DNA of 64,000 bases. Source: Alistipes sp. (GTDB lineage: Bacteria; Bacteroidota; Bacteroidia; Bacteroidales; Rikenellaceae). The stretch lies in the NCBI GenBank assembly GCA_022767745.1, contig JALENN010000008.1, positions 97,538 to 161,537 on the forward strand, read 5' to 3'. The translations under genes were made by a program, and so were the position numbers. A model generated the notes under the pieces. The model had not been told where the DNA came from. It saw nothing but the letters and a program-made list of their open reading frames with translations, and made no database searches. Below, piece after piece: positions 31,499 to 40,819 of the stretch; position 1 is the first letter of the stretch, and each line of letters starts with the position of its first letter.

Positions 31499-32626
31499 AT
31501 GAAAATTTGCCTTCTGGGCCCCGCGCACCCATATCGCGGCGGCATAGCTACGATAATGGAGACCATGGCACGCGAGTATGCGCGCCGTGGCAACGACGTG
31601 CGCATACTTACATTTACGGTGCAGTATCCCGAGCTGCTTTTCCCCGGCAAGAGCCAGTATGTGTCGACGCCCGCCCCCGGCGATGTGTCCATCGAGCGCG
31701 CGGTGAGTACGGTCAATCCCTTCAACTGGCTGCGTGTGGGATTGCGGTTGCGGCGCGAACGGCCCGACATGATACTCATGAAGTACTGGACGCCGTTCAT
31801 GGCGCCGTGCTTCGGTACCATAGCCCGCCTTGCGCGCGGCAACGGCATCACGAAGGTAATCTGCCAGATAGACAATGTCGAGCCGCACGAACATCATTTT
31901 ATCGACCGCCCGTTCAACCGCTGGTATCTGGGTGCTGTCGACGGTTATGTCTACATGTCGGAGCAGGTGCGCAGCGAGCTGGCGGCCTATACGTCGGCGC
32001 CGATGCTCTTCTCGCCGCATCCCATGTTCGAGAACTTCGGCAGTAGGGTCGACCGTGCGGAGGCATGCTGCCGTATAGGGGTCGATCCGTCGTTCGACTA
32101 CACGCTGTTCTTCGGCCTGATACGCGACTACAAGGGTCTCGACATGCTGTTGCGTGCATGGAGCCGCTGGCGTCCCGCACGCCGCAAGCTGATTGTGGCG
32201 GGTGAGTTCTACACGTCGCGCGAGAAGTACCTCGACCTTATCTCGCGTGAGGGCCTTGCGGCGGATGTCGTGCTGCGCGACCGTTTTATTCCCGACGACG
32301 AGGTGCGTTACTATTTCTCGGCGGCCGACGCCCTTGTATTGCCGTACCGTACGGCATCGCAGAGCGGCGTGACGCAGATCGCCTATAATTTCTCGATGCC
32401 GATGATCGTGACCGACGTGGGCGGCCTCCCCGAGATTGTGCGCGACGGCCGTGCCGGCGCCGTCTGCCCGCCTACCGAGGAGGGTATCGAGGCCGCATTG
32501 CGACGCATGTACGAGCAGGGGCTTATGCCGCAGGTGCGGCAGAACATTGTTGCCGAACGCGAACGTTTCTCGTGGGGCGCCATGTGCGATCGCATCGAGG
32601 AGGTTTACGGCATGACCAAACGGTAG
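31499..32626 (+). CDS. GT-B fold glycosyltransferase, family 4 type
   Basis: 375 residues. The N-terminal Rossmann domain opens MKICLLGPAHPYRGGIA; the C-terminal domain has LFFGLIRDYKGLDMLL, IVAGEF, and the nucleotide-sugar motif around DALVLPYRTASQSGVTQIAYNFSMPMIVTDVGGLPEIV, typical of GT4. An in-frame Glu-x7-Glu pattern is approximated by Ser/Gly here, as in many GT4 members. It transfers a sugar from a nucleotide donor in cell-envelope or capsule synthesis; the acceptor is unknown. No other glycan genes lie next to it. Confidence 0.88.
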   Translation: MKICLLGPAHPYRGGIATIMETMAREYARRGNDVRILTFTVQYPELLFPGKSQYVSTPAPGDVSIERAVSTVNPFNWLRVGLRLRRERPDMILMKYWTPFMAPCFGTIARLARGNGITKVICQIDNVEPHEHHFIDRPFNRWYLGAVDGYVYMSEQVRSELAAYTSAPMLFSPHPMFENFGSRVDRAEACCRIGVDPSFDYTLFFGLIRDYKGLDMLLRAWSRWRPARRKLIVAGEFYTSREKYLDLISREGLAADVVLRDRFIPDDEVRYYFSAADALVLPYRTASQSGVTQIAYNFSMPMIVTDVGGLPEIVRDGRAGAVCPPTEEGIEAALRRMYEQGLMPQVRQNIVAERERFSWGAMCDRIEEVYGMTKR

Positions 32627-32643
32627 CCGAAGCCGGATAATCA

Positions 32644-32684
32644 AAGGCGGCACAAGTCCCCTTTACGGGGCTTCGTGCCGCCTT
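32644..32684. terminator. Bidirectional terminator between the glycosyltransferase and glmS
   Basis: AAGGCGGCAC and GTGCCGCCTT form the outer stem with an inner CCCC/GGGG pairing, between convergent genes. Confidence 0.8.
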
Positions 32685-32705
32685 GTCATGTGTGTGGCAT
32701 GTCCG

Positions 32706-34562
32706 TTACTCCACGGTTACGCTCTTTGCAAGGTTTCGCGGTTGGTCGACATCTAATTGTTTGGCTACAGCGACATGGTAACTCAACAGCTGCAGCGGTA
32801 CGACCGACAGCAGCGGTGAGAGGCATGCCGGTGTTTCGGGGATCTCTATCACGTCGGAACATATCTTCCTTATCGTGTGGTCGTTCTCGGTTATAATGGC
32901 GAATATGCGTCCTTTGCGCGAGATTACCTCCTGCATGTTGGATATGATCTTATGGTAGAGCCGATCGTGCGGGGCAATGAATATTACGGGCATATCCTGG
33001 TCGATCAGGGCTATGGGGCCGTGTTTCATCTCTGCCGCGGGATAACCCTCGGCGTGTATGTACGAAATCTCCTTGAGCTTAAGCGCGCCTTCCAGCGCCA
33101 CGGGATAATTCCAGCCACGACCGAGATAGAGACAGTTGCGGGCATATGTGAAGGTGCGGGCCATGTCGCGTATCTTGTCGTTCTGTTGCAGGACACGTTC
33201 TATCTTGTCTGGCAGGAGCGTCAACTCGCGCAGCACCTCGTTGTATTCGGCGGGATCGACGCTTCCGCGTTCCATGCCCAGTGCCAATGCAAACATGGCG
33301 AGTACGGTTACCTGTCCCGTAAATGCTTTGGTTGATGCTACGCCTATTTCTTGCCCGATGTGTACGTATGTACCTGTATCGGCCCTGCGGGCGATTGAAC
33401 TGCCAACGCTGTTGACGATGCCGAAAACCATTGCGCCGCGTTCCCGTGCCGCCTCTATGGCCGCAAGCGTGTCGGCTGTCTCTCCACTCTGGCTTATGGC
33501 TATTACTATCTCTCCGGGATCTACCACAATGTCGTTGTAGCGGTATTCGCTGGCATAGGCCACTTCGGTGTGAATACGGCAGAAATGTTCTATCAGCTGC
33601 TTGCCGATTAGCCCGGCATGCCACGACGTGCCGCACGACACGATAGTGAAACGGCTGGCGTTTACCAACTTCTGCTTGTGCTGCTCGACGGCGCTTAATA
33701 TGACCCGGTACCCACCGTCGGCCGCTATTACGCGGCCGCGCATGCAGTCCTTGAGTACGGCAGGCTGATCGAATATCTCTTTCAGCATGAAGTGCGGGAA
33801 TCCCCCCTTGTCGAGCATCGTCAGGTCGAGGTCGATATCCTTTATCTCGAAATCTACCGAGCCCGTGCGGATGTTTTCGACCTGCAGCTCTTTGCCCTTT
33901 TCGATGATTGCCACCTCTTCGTCATTCAGATATACTATTTTCTTTGTATATTCGGCAATAGGGCTGGCGTCGCTGGCTATGAAGAACTCGCCGTTGCCTT
34001 CGCCCACCCCGATTGCCAGCGGCGAGGATTTGCGTGCGGCAACAATCCGTGTGGGATTACGTCTGTCAATGACGGCAATGGCATAGGCTCCGATGCATAG
34101 CTTCAGTGCGGAGAGTACTCCGGCCGCCAGATCGCAATCCCGTATGGTCATGATATATTCGATGAGTTGTACGATGACTTCCGTGTCGGTCTGGCTTTTG
34201 AACGTGTAGCCTCGTTTTTTAAGCTGCTCGCACAGCGTTGCGTAGTTTTCGATTATACCGTTGTGGACGATGGCCAGATTGCCCGACTGTGAGACATGTG
34301 GGTGGGCGTTTGTGACAGACGGTACGCCATGTGTGGCCCAACGCGTGTGTGCTATGCCCAGCGTGCCATGGTTGTTGCACTCCCTGGTCTTATCCTCCAG
34401 GTTGGCTACCTTCCCGGTGGCCTTATAGACCTCCATACGGCCTTCCCCGGTTACGATTGCGCATCCGGCGCTGTCGTAACCTCGATATTCCAGCTTCTTC
34501 AACCCTCCGATAAGAATGGGCAAGACAGGTCTGTTACCTGTGTATCCTACTATTCCGCACAT
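32706..34562 (-). CDS. glmS: Glutamine--fructose-6-phosphate aminotransferase
   Basis: 618 residues, full length. The N-terminal glutaminase domain starts MCGIVGYTGNR with Cys2 as the nucleophile, and has RGYDSAG, HTRWATHG and HNGIIEN. Two SIS sugar-isomerase domains follow (VSCGTSWHAGLIGK and SQSGETADTL in the first, YLGRGWNYPVALEGALKLKE in the second), ending LAKSVTVE. It makes glucosamine 6-phosphate, the first step to UDP-GlcNAc for peptidoglycan and lipid A. The gene seems slightly richer in A+T and in mixed codons than its neighbours. I see no glmS ribozyme, which would not be expected in this phylum, and no clear -7 box upstream. Confidence 0.97.
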   Translation of the reverse strand: MCGIVGYTGNRPVLPILIGGLKKLEYRGYDSAGCAIVTGEGRMEVYKATGKVANLEDKTRECNNHGTLGIAHTRWATHGVPSVTNAHPHVSQSGNLAIVHNGIIENYATLCEQLKKRGYTFKSQTDTEVIVQLIEYIMTIRDCDLAAGVLSALKLCIGAYAIAVIDRRNPTRIVAARKSSPLAIGVGEGNGEFFIASDASPIAEYTKKIVYLNDEEVAIIEKGKELQVENIRTGSVDFEIKDIDLDLTMLDKGGFPHFMLKEIFDQPAVLKDCMRGRVIAADGGYRVILSAVEQHKQKLVNASRFTIVSCGTSWHAGLIGKQLIEHFCRIHTEVAYASEYRYNDIVVDPGEIVIAISQSGETADTLAAIEAARERGAMVFGIVNSVGSSIARRADTGTYVHIGQEIGVASTKAFTGQVTVLAMFALALGMERGSVDPAEYNEVLRELTLLPDKIERVLQQNDKIRDMARTFTYARNCLYLGRGWNYPVALEGALKLKEISYIHAEGYPAAEMKHGPIALIDQDMPVIFIAPHDRLYHKIISNMQEVISRKGRIFAIITENDHTIRKICSDVIEIPETPACLSPLLSVVPLQLLSYHVAVAKQLDVDQPRNLAKSVTVE

Positions 34563-34682
34563 ATTTAATATCAGTTAAAGGTTACTTTACCAATATCAGG
34601 TCCGTTATAGCAGGTCGGCAGTTTCGGGTCGTGACAGTGTCCCTTTCGGGTTTTAGGTGTCGGGCAAGGGCCTTTACAGAAA

Positions 34683-34716
34683 CAGTCCCGCCGTTATGAC
34701 TATAACGGCGGGACTG
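34683..34716 (-). terminator. Hairpin after the MFS transporter gene
   Basis: A perfect 15-base inverted repeat (CAGTCCCGCCGTTAT and complement, four-base loop) lies 30 bases past the transporter stop codon. It lacks a good T-run, so termination is likely but not certain. The rest of the 183 bases before glmS holds nothing else clear. Confidence 0.65.
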
Positions 34717-34745
34717 CTTCCCGTAGTATGTATCGCGCAGGGATC

Positions 34746-36098
34746 CTATTTCTTGATATTGGGCTCCTCGAGCCGGTATCCGTACTTGCGGTCGGTGGCC
34801 TTGAGCAGCAGGGCTATTACGAGCGACAGCGTTGCGATGAACGTGAAGGTCAGCTCGGGCAGCGTGTAGTCGTAGGTGTTGGCGCCGCCGCTGGTGCCCG
34901 TGATGCAGAAGGTGTCGAGTATCCATCCGATGAGGTTGGGTACACCCCACAGGCCGATGTTCTGTATGAAGAATATCAGGGCGTATGCCGTGCCCAGCTG
35001 GTGCTGCGGGAAGATCTTGGCAACGGCGGGCCACATGGCCGAGGGCACGAGCGAGAAGGCTATGCCGAGGATTACCATGAGGATGACGGCCACGGCCGGG
35101 GCACTGACGAAGGGCATGGCGTACATTGCGTGTACGAAGATGAGCATCGCCGCACCCAGCGCCATGATCGAGGCGCTGCGGCCGCGCTTGTCGATATATC
35201 CGCCGAAGAGGGGCGTAAGGAAGAGGGCGCCGATGGCGGGCATGCCGGCGATGGTACCCGTGAGCTGCTCGCTGATGCCGTACTTGTTCATGAGGAACTC
35301 CGATGCGAACTTCTGGAAGGGGAATACGCACGAGTAGAAGAGTACGCAGAGCAGGGCTATGAGCCAGAATCCGCGGTTGGTGAGGATGCTGCCAACGTCC
35401 TTGAACGAGAATTTCTCGTCGTCGGCATCGTCCGTCTGCTCGATCTGGCTGTCGAGCTTGCGGTCCATCATCGAGAAGATGAAGAATGCCACCAGTCCAC
35501 CCAGCAGCAGGCACAGACCCAGCAGTACGGGGGCCGTGAGCCCGAACGAGCGGGCGATGGGTATGGCGGCCGAGTATGCGGCCTGCGAGCCTATGCGCGC
35601 CAGCGCTACCTGTACGCCCATTGCCGTGGCGAGCTCCTTGCCGCGGAACCACTTGGCGATGATCTTGGTTACGGTGATACCGGCCACCTCGGCGCCCACG
35701 CCGAAGATGGCGTATCCGGCCGAGGCGATCATCACGCCCGACTTGTATCCGAGGATGGTGCCCGTGCTGCCGGCCATGGCGGTCATGGCGTAGTATTCGA
35801 TTGCGGTACCTGCCACCATGAGCGTGGCGGCCAGCTTGCCGGTGAAGCGTACGCCGAAGCGGTCGAGGATGAATCCGCCCCAGATGAGCATCAGCAGGAA
35901 CACGTTCAGGAAGCTGTATGCTCCGGTGAAGAAGCCGAATTCGCGGCTTGTCCAGCCGAGGTCGCTCTCGAGGATGGTCTTCAGCGGCGCCACCACGTCG
36001 TTGACGAAGTATGCGGCCATCATGGTGAAGGCCACCACACCCAGCGCTGTCCATCGCATGGCGGCCGAGTCGTTGAGTCTCTTGTAGGTTTGTGTCAT
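34746..36098 (-). CDS. MFS transporter
   Basis: 450 residues from the ATG at 36098 (MTQTYKRLNDS); a start at 36152 would add 18 mostly polar residues. Twelve membrane helices in two halves with a central loop rich in Asp/Asp/Glu (about residues 205-225). Family traits are WGGFILDRFGVRFTGK (the helix 2-3 motif) and FGGYIDKRGR (its partner in the second half). It resembles a Bacteroidota branch near MFSD1-like carriers, but I cannot name the substrate. It follows the TPR gene by 60 bases and may be in one unit with era. Confidence 0.82.
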   Translation of the reverse strand: MTQTYKRLNDSAAMRWTALGVVAFTMMAAYFVNDVVAPLKTILESDLGWTSREFGFFTGAYSFLNVFLLMLIWGGFILDRFGVRFTGKLAATLMVAGTAIEYYAMTAMAGSTGTILGYKSGVMIASAGYAIFGVGAEVAGITVTKIIAKWFRGKELATAMGVQVALARIGSQAAYSAAIPIARSFGLTAPVLLGLCLLLGGLVAFFIFSMMDRKLDSQIEQTDDADDEKFSFKDVGSILTNRGFWLIALLCVLFYSCVFPFQKFASEFLMNKYGISEQLTGTIAGMPAIGALFLTPLFGGYIDKRGRSASIMALGAAMLIFVHAMYAMPFVSAPAVAVILMVILGIAFSLVPSAMWPAVAKIFPQHQLGTAYALIFFIQNIGLWGVPNLIGWILDTFCITGTSGGANTYDYTLPELTFTFIATLSLVIALLLKATDRKYGYRLEEPNIKK

Positions 36099-36158
36099 AT
36101 TGTCAGTATTTGTGTTTCGCGGTGTCGGTTCGGGGCGTTGGGCGGCCATCACGTGGCG

Positions 36159-38162
36159 TTACTGGTCGATGGTGCCTGCCGTGTAATACTTCAGCGCCTC
36201 GTATGCGTTCTCTATGCCCAGCTCGCCCGCCTTCGACAGGTCGAGGCATCCCTTGCGCGTATCCTTCATGAAGATCTGCACCAGACCGCGGTTGTAGTAC
36301 GCCTCGCCGAAGTCGGGGTTAAGCTCTATGGCCTTAGAGTAGTCGTCGTAGGCCTCGGGCAGGTGTCCCGATATGGCGTGCAGGTTGGCGCGGTTGTAGT
36401 AGCTGTATGCAAAGGTGGGGTATAGCTTTATGGCCTTGTTTATATCCTCTATTGCGTCGTTGTAGTCGTAGGTGCGCGATCCCGAGTTACGCAGTCGGTT
36501 GGCCGGGTCGGAGTCTATCGATATGCGCTGGTAGGAGTTGTCGATCGACGATATGAAGTCGATCATCTCGGCGCGAGTGGTCGAGCGGTTTATGTAGAGG
36601 AACGGGTTCGACGGGTTGGCCGCTATGGCCGACGAGAGGGTGTTGACGGCATTGGTGTACTGCTTTATGAGCGACTGCGTCACGCCGCGCTGGAAGAGCA
36701 GCACCCACGAAGGCTCCTGTATGCGCATGCTGTCGAGCAGTGCGCGGTCCATGGCCACGAGCGAGTCGGCGGCGATGTTGCTCTCGTCGCGCGAGATCAC
36801 CAGCAGCGGGTTGCCCACCTTCTGCTTGAAGTCCTCGGCGCGCTGTGCGTAGTAGAGCTCGTCGCGGGCCACGATTGCCGAGTCGGGGTACATGAGCGTG
36901 AACTTGAAGAGCGGTATGATCTTCGGGCCGGCGTCGGTCGTGTTCATGGCGGTGGTCTCGAATGCGTCGCCCGCCATCTTGGCGTCGAACGAGAGCAGCT
37001 TGTCGAACTTCTGCGTCGTGTCGGCGTATATCGAGTAGGTCGAGTCGCTCAGGCGCGAGCGGTATTCGGCGATCTTCTTCTCGGCCGTCTGCTTGTCGTC
37101 GCGCGCACCGGCGGGGTCGTTCAGCAGGAACTTCATGTAGCTGCGGTTGAGGTAGGCGTTGGCGAAGTCGGGGTAGAGCGATATGGCCTTGGTGTAGTCC
37201 TCGACAGCGGCCTCTATCTCACCCACCTGCGAATAGAGGTTGGCTCGGTTGTAATATACCAGCACGTTGTTGGGCGAGTACTCCACCACGCGGTCGTAGT
37301 CCTGCAGGGCGTTGTTGTAGTCGCCTATCTGCGAGCGGACGATGGCGCGGTTGAAGTATGCCAGCGAGTTGGTCGAGTCGAGCGCGATGACGCTGTTCAG
37401 GTCCTGCAGCGCCAGCATGGGCCGCTGCGTGTCGGAGTATACCACGGCGCGGTTGAACAGGGCGGGAATGTATGCCGAGTCGTACTTTATGGCCGTGTCG
37501 AAATCCTGCTCGGCCTCAGCGAAACGCTTCTGCTGCATGTAGAGCGTGCCGCGGCGGTTGTAGCCGTTGGGGTCCTCGCGGTTGGTGCGTATGCCCGTCT
37601 CGAAGTCCTCGTATGCCTTGAGCGTATCCTTAAGGTAGAGGTAGCACATGCCTCGGTTGATGTAGGCGTCGGCGACCTTCTTCTCCTGGCGTATGAACAT
37701 GTCGAAATCGGAGATCGCCTCCTCGAACTGCTGGTTGAGCAGGCGCGTCACGCCGCGGCTGTAGTAGGGGCCCGGCAGGTCGGGACGCAGCTCAATGGCT
37801 TCGTGAAAGTCCTTCAGCGCATCGTCGTAGTTGCCCAGACGTGAGCGCGTTATGGCACGGTAGGTGTAGGCGTTGGTGAAGACGGGGTTCTTCTCGATCG
37901 CCACCGAGAAGTCGGCGTCGGCACCCAGCAGGTCGTCGAGGTTGTACTTGGCGATGCCGCGCAGGAAGTAGCCCTCATAGGCGTCGTCGTCGAAGCGCAG
38001 CAGTACGTTTAGGGTGTTTATCGCATCCTGGTAGTTGTCCTCCATCATGAAACGGCGTCCCATGTAGAAGAAATACTCCTTGTTGTATTGTGTGCTGGCG
38101 CTCCATGCCGCAAATAGCACAGCGAGGGTGATGACGGTTTTTCTTATCGCGCGTAATCGCAT
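36159..38162 (-). CDS. Exported tetratricopeptide-repeat protein
   Basis: 667 residues with a signal-peptide-like start (MRLRAIRKTVITLAVLFAAWSAS). At least twelve TPR units of 34 residues are readable, such as NAYTYRAITRSRLGNYDDAL, PGPYYSRGVTRLLNQQFEEA and AYYNRGLVQIFMKDT, in two blocks (about 30-360 and 480-660) split by a ~120-residue stretch with a different pattern. TPR blocks build a superhelix for partner binding; the partner is unknown. It lies between era and an MFS gene on the same strand, with 93- and 60-base gaps. Confidence 0.85.
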   Translation of the reverse strand: MRLRAIRKTVITLAVLFAAWSASTQYNKEYFFYMGRRFMMEDNYQDAINTLNVLLRFDDDAYEGYFLRGIAKYNLDDLLGADADFSVAIEKNPVFTNAYTYRAITRSRLGNYDDALKDFHEAIELRPDLPGPYYSRGVTRLLNQQFEEAISDFDMFIRQEKKVADAYINRGMCYLYLKDTLKAYEDFETGIRTNREDPNGYNRRGTLYMQQKRFAEAEQDFDTAIKYDSAYIPALFNRAVVYSDTQRPMLALQDLNSVIALDSTNSLAYFNRAIVRSQIGDYNNALQDYDRVVEYSPNNVLVYYNRANLYSQVGEIEAAVEDYTKAISLYPDFANAYLNRSYMKFLLNDPAGARDDKQTAEKKIAEYRSRLSDSTYSIYADTTQKFDKLLSFDAKMAGDAFETTAMNTTDAGPKIIPLFKFTLMYPDSAIVARDELYYAQRAEDFKQKVGNPLLVISRDESNIAADSLVAMDRALLDSMRIQEPSWVLLFQRGVTQSLIKQYTNAVNTLSSAIAANPSNPFLYINRSTTRAEMIDFISSIDNSYQRISIDSDPANRLRNSGSRTYDYNDAIEDINKAIKLYPTFAYSYYNRANLHAISGHLPEAYDDYSKAIELNPDFGEAYYNRGLVQIFMKDTRKGCLDLSKAGELGIENAYEALKYYTAGTIDQ

Positions 38163-38255
38163 CTCAAGTTTTGCTCTCTGTTGGGTTCCCTGGTTCGATG
38201 TCCGTTATAGAACGTATCGGCGGGACATATTATTTTGTCGTTGTCGGCCGCCGTG

Positions 38256-39137
38256 TCATTGCGGGTCGTATCCGAAGCGTTGCAGCTGGCGTTCGTTGTC
38301 GCGCCAATCCTCCTGTACCTTGACGAAGAGCTGCAGGAAGACCTTCTTGCCGAGGAACCGCTCCAGATCCTCGCGTGCGGCCTGTCCCACGCGCTTGAGC
38401 TTCTCGCCCTTGTGTCCTATGACGATGCCTTTCTGCGAGTTGCGTGCCACGTATATCGTGGCCGATATACGGTCGATCGAGGGTTCCTCCTTGTAGGTGT
38501 CGATCTCGATCTGGCAACAGTAGGGTATCTCCTTGTCGTAGTTGAGCATTATCTTCTCGCGGATGATCTCCGAGGCGAAGAAGCGCATCGGGCGGTCGGT
38601 GAGCGTGTCCTTCGGGTAGAAGGGCTCGCCCTCGGGCAGGCGACGCAGTATGGCCTCCAGCAGTCCCTTCATGTTGAACTGCTCCTTGGCCGATACGGGT
38701 ACGATCTCGGCATCGGGCATTTTCGAGTGCCAGCGGTCGACGATGGCCTCGAGCGCTTCGGGCGTGGTGAGGTCGATCTTGTTGACTACCACCACGGCGG
38801 GTATGCCGCTGCGGACGATGCGCTCGACGATGTCGTCCGAGCGGTCGCTCTGCTCGACGGTGTCGGTGACGTAGAGTATGACGTCGGCGTCGTCGACGGC
38901 GCCGCGTACGAAGTTCATCATCGACTCCTGCAGTTTGTATGCCGGTTTGAGTATTCCTGGAGTGTCGGAATATACGATCTGGAAATCCTCGCCGTCGACG
39001 ATGCCCATAATGCGGTGGCGTGTGGTCTGTGCCTTCGATGTGATGATCGAGAGGCGCTCGCCTACCAGGGCGTTCATGAGCGTCGACTTGCCGACGTTGG
39101 GATTGCCTATGATGTTTACGAATCCTGAACGGTGCAT
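38256..39137 (-). CDS. era: GTPase Era
   Basis: 293 residues from the ATG at 39137 (MHRSGFVNIIGNPNVGKS); the longer frame to 39194 runs into the promoter and terminator. G1 is GNPNVGKS (11-18), G3 is DTPG, G4 NKID, and SAK is the G5 element. The KH domain near the C-terminus shows ARNSQKGIVIGHKGEKLKRVG. Era binds 16S rRNA near its 3' end in maturation of the 30S subunit. Confidence 0.96.
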   Translation of the reverse strand: MHRSGFVNIIGNPNVGKSTLMNALVGERLSIITSKAQTTRHRIMGIVDGEDFQIVYSDTPGILKPAYKLQESMMNFVRGAVDDADVILYVTDTVEQSDRSDDIVERIVRSGIPAVVVVNKIDLTTPEALEAIVDRWHSKMPDAEIVPVSAKEQFNMKGLLEAILRRLPEGEPFYPKDTLTDRPMRFFASEIIREKIMLNYDKEIPYCCQIEIDTYKEEPSIDRISATIYVARNSQKGIVIGHKGEKLKRVGQAAREDLERFLGKKVFLQLFVKVQEDWRDNERQLQRFGYDPQ

Positions 39138-39157
39138 CCTTATGTTTATAAGATTGG

Positions 39158-39165
39158 CAAATATA
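39158..39165 (-). promoter_or_regulatory. -7 box of era
   Basis: TATATTTG on the minus strand, 20 bases before the era ATG and just past the ffh terminator. Confidence 0.6.
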
Positions 39166-39170
39166 GCCAT

Positions 39171-39198
39171 AAAAAATAACCCTTGCAAACGCAAGGGT
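39171..39198 (-). terminator. Terminator after ffh
   Basis: On the minus strand ACCCTTGC and GCAAGGGT form a stem with a four-base loop, followed by TATTTTTTATGG. Confidence 0.8.
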
Positions 39199-39243
39199 CA
39201 TAACTGTCGGGTTTCTGCGGTCCGGTCGTGTCCGAAGAATGCG

Positions 39244-40572
39244 CTATCGGCGGAATCCGCGCGGCATCTTGGGCATCTTCATGTTTCCGCCGGCAACCAT
39301 CTTCATCATCTTGCGCGTCTCCTCGAACTGCTTCATCAGACGGTTGACGTCGGCCAGCGTCGTGCCGCTGCCCTTGGCTATGCGCTCGCGGCGGCGGGCG
39401 TTGATTATCTCGGGCTTCTCGCGTTCCTCGGGCGTCATCGAGCCGATGATGGCCTCGGTCTGCTTGAAGGCGTCGTCGGGTATGTCGACATTCTTGAGCA
39501 TCTTGCCCATGCCGGGGATCATCGATGCTATATCCTTCAGGTTACCCATCTTCTTGATCTGGTTGATCTGGTCGATGAAGTCGTTGAAGTTGAACTGGTT
39601 CTTTACGATCTTCTTCTTCAGTCGGCGTGCGGCCTCCTCGTCGTACTGCTCCTGCGCGCGCTCCACGAGCGATACCACGTCACCCATGCCGAGAATACGG
39701 TCGGCCATACGCTCGGGGTGGAATACCTGCAGGGCATCCATCTTCTCGCCGCTCGAGATGAACTTCAGCGGCTTGTCCACAACCGAACGGATCGAGATGG
39801 CGGCACCGCCTCGCGTATCACCGTCGAGCTTGGTCAGTACCACGCCGTCGAAGTCGAGACGGTCGTTGAACTCCTTGGCCGTGTTTACGGCGTCCTGTCC
39901 CGTCATGGCGTCGACCACGAAAAGCGTCTCGCTCGGCTTCACGGCGCCCTTGATGGCCGTTATCTCCTGCATCATGGCCTCGTCGACGGCAAGACGTCCC
40001 GCCGTATCGACTATAACCACGTTGTACGACTTCTCGCGGGCGTAACGTATGGCGTTCTGTGCGATCTGCACGGGGTTCATGTTGCCCTCCTCGGTGTAGA
40101 CCTCCACGCCGATCTGCTGGCCCAGCACCTTCAGCTGGTCGATGGCGGCGGGACGGTATACGTCGCCTGCAACGAGCAGCACGTGGCGGCCGCGCTTGGT
40201 CTTGAGCATCGAGGCCAGCTTGCCCGAGAATGTCGTCTTACCCGAACCCTGAAGACCGGCGATGAGTATGACGGCGGGCGTGCCCTCGAGCTTGATGTCG
40301 GTGGCCGTGCCTCCCATGAGCTGTGCCAGCTCGTCGCGCACGATCTTGGTCATCATCTGTCCGGGCTTGACGGCCGTCAGCACGTTCTGGCCCAGAGCCT
40401 TCTGCTTCACCTCGTCGGTGAAGGCCTTGGCTACCTTGTAGTTGACGTCGGCGTCGATCAGCGCGCGGCGTATCTCCTTGAGCGTCTCGGCTATGTTGAT
40501 CTCGGTAATGCGGCCCTCGCCCTTGAGTATTTTGAACGATCGTTCAAGTTTGTCGGTTAAGTTCTCAAACAT
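39244..40572 (-). CDS. ffh: Signal recognition particle protein
   Basis: 442 residues. N domain (1-90), GTPase G domain with GLQGSGKTT (106-114), DTAGR, TKLDGDTRGGAA, and the Met-rich M domain from ~300 (IPGMGKML, MKQFEETRKMMKM, ending KMPKMPRGFRR). With the SRP RNA found at 21.3 kb it carries ribosomes making membrane proteins to FtsY. The gene has its own promoter and terminator. Confidence 0.97.
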   Translation of the reverse strand: MFENLTDKLERSFKILKGEGRITEINIAETLKEIRRALIDADVNYKVAKAFTDEVKQKALGQNVLTAVKPGQMMTKIVRDELAQLMGGTATDIKLEGTPAVILIAGLQGSGKTTFSGKLASMLKTKRGRHVLLVAGDVYRPAAIDQLKVLGQQIGVEVYTEEGNMNPVQIAQNAIRYAREKSYNVVIVDTAGRLAVDEAMMQEITAIKGAVKPSETLFVVDAMTGQDAVNTAKEFNDRLDFDGVVLTKLDGDTRGGAAISIRSVVDKPLKFISSGEKMDALQVFHPERMADRILGMGDVVSLVERAQEQYDEEAARRLKKKIVKNQFNFNDFIDQINQIKKMGNLKDIASMIPGMGKMLKNVDIPDDAFKQTEAIIGSMTPEEREKPEIINARRRERIAKGSGTTLADVNRLMKQFEETRKMMKMVAGGNMKMPKMPRGFRR

Positions 40573-40627
40573 CGGCGTTATGACTTTTTCGTTAGTGTTC
40601 GGATATGTTTATCATGTGAAAATCATG

Positions 40628-40635
40628 CAAAGATA
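40628..40635 (-). promoter_or_regulatory. -7 box of ffh
   Basis: TATCTTTG on the minus strand, 56 bases before the ffh start. Confidence 0.5.
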
Positions 40636-40819
40636 TAAAATCTTTGTCATTACAGCCTAATGGCCCGAGGTTTTTGCTGTTTTATTCGCTGCGTAAGGCG
40701 TCGCGGCCCCGCGGATGGCCCTCCCGCGATAGGTACATGGGCGATGACGCATTCTTGTAACAAAATATTAATATCCGTGTATCGCTTTTTTACATATCTT
40801 GCCCCCAAATTTGATTCTT

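Noticed and set aside
34728..36425. 565-codon plus-strand frame over the MFS transporter
   Set aside because: Low-complexity Gly/Glu/His/Arg sequence antisense to a clear twelve-helix transporter.
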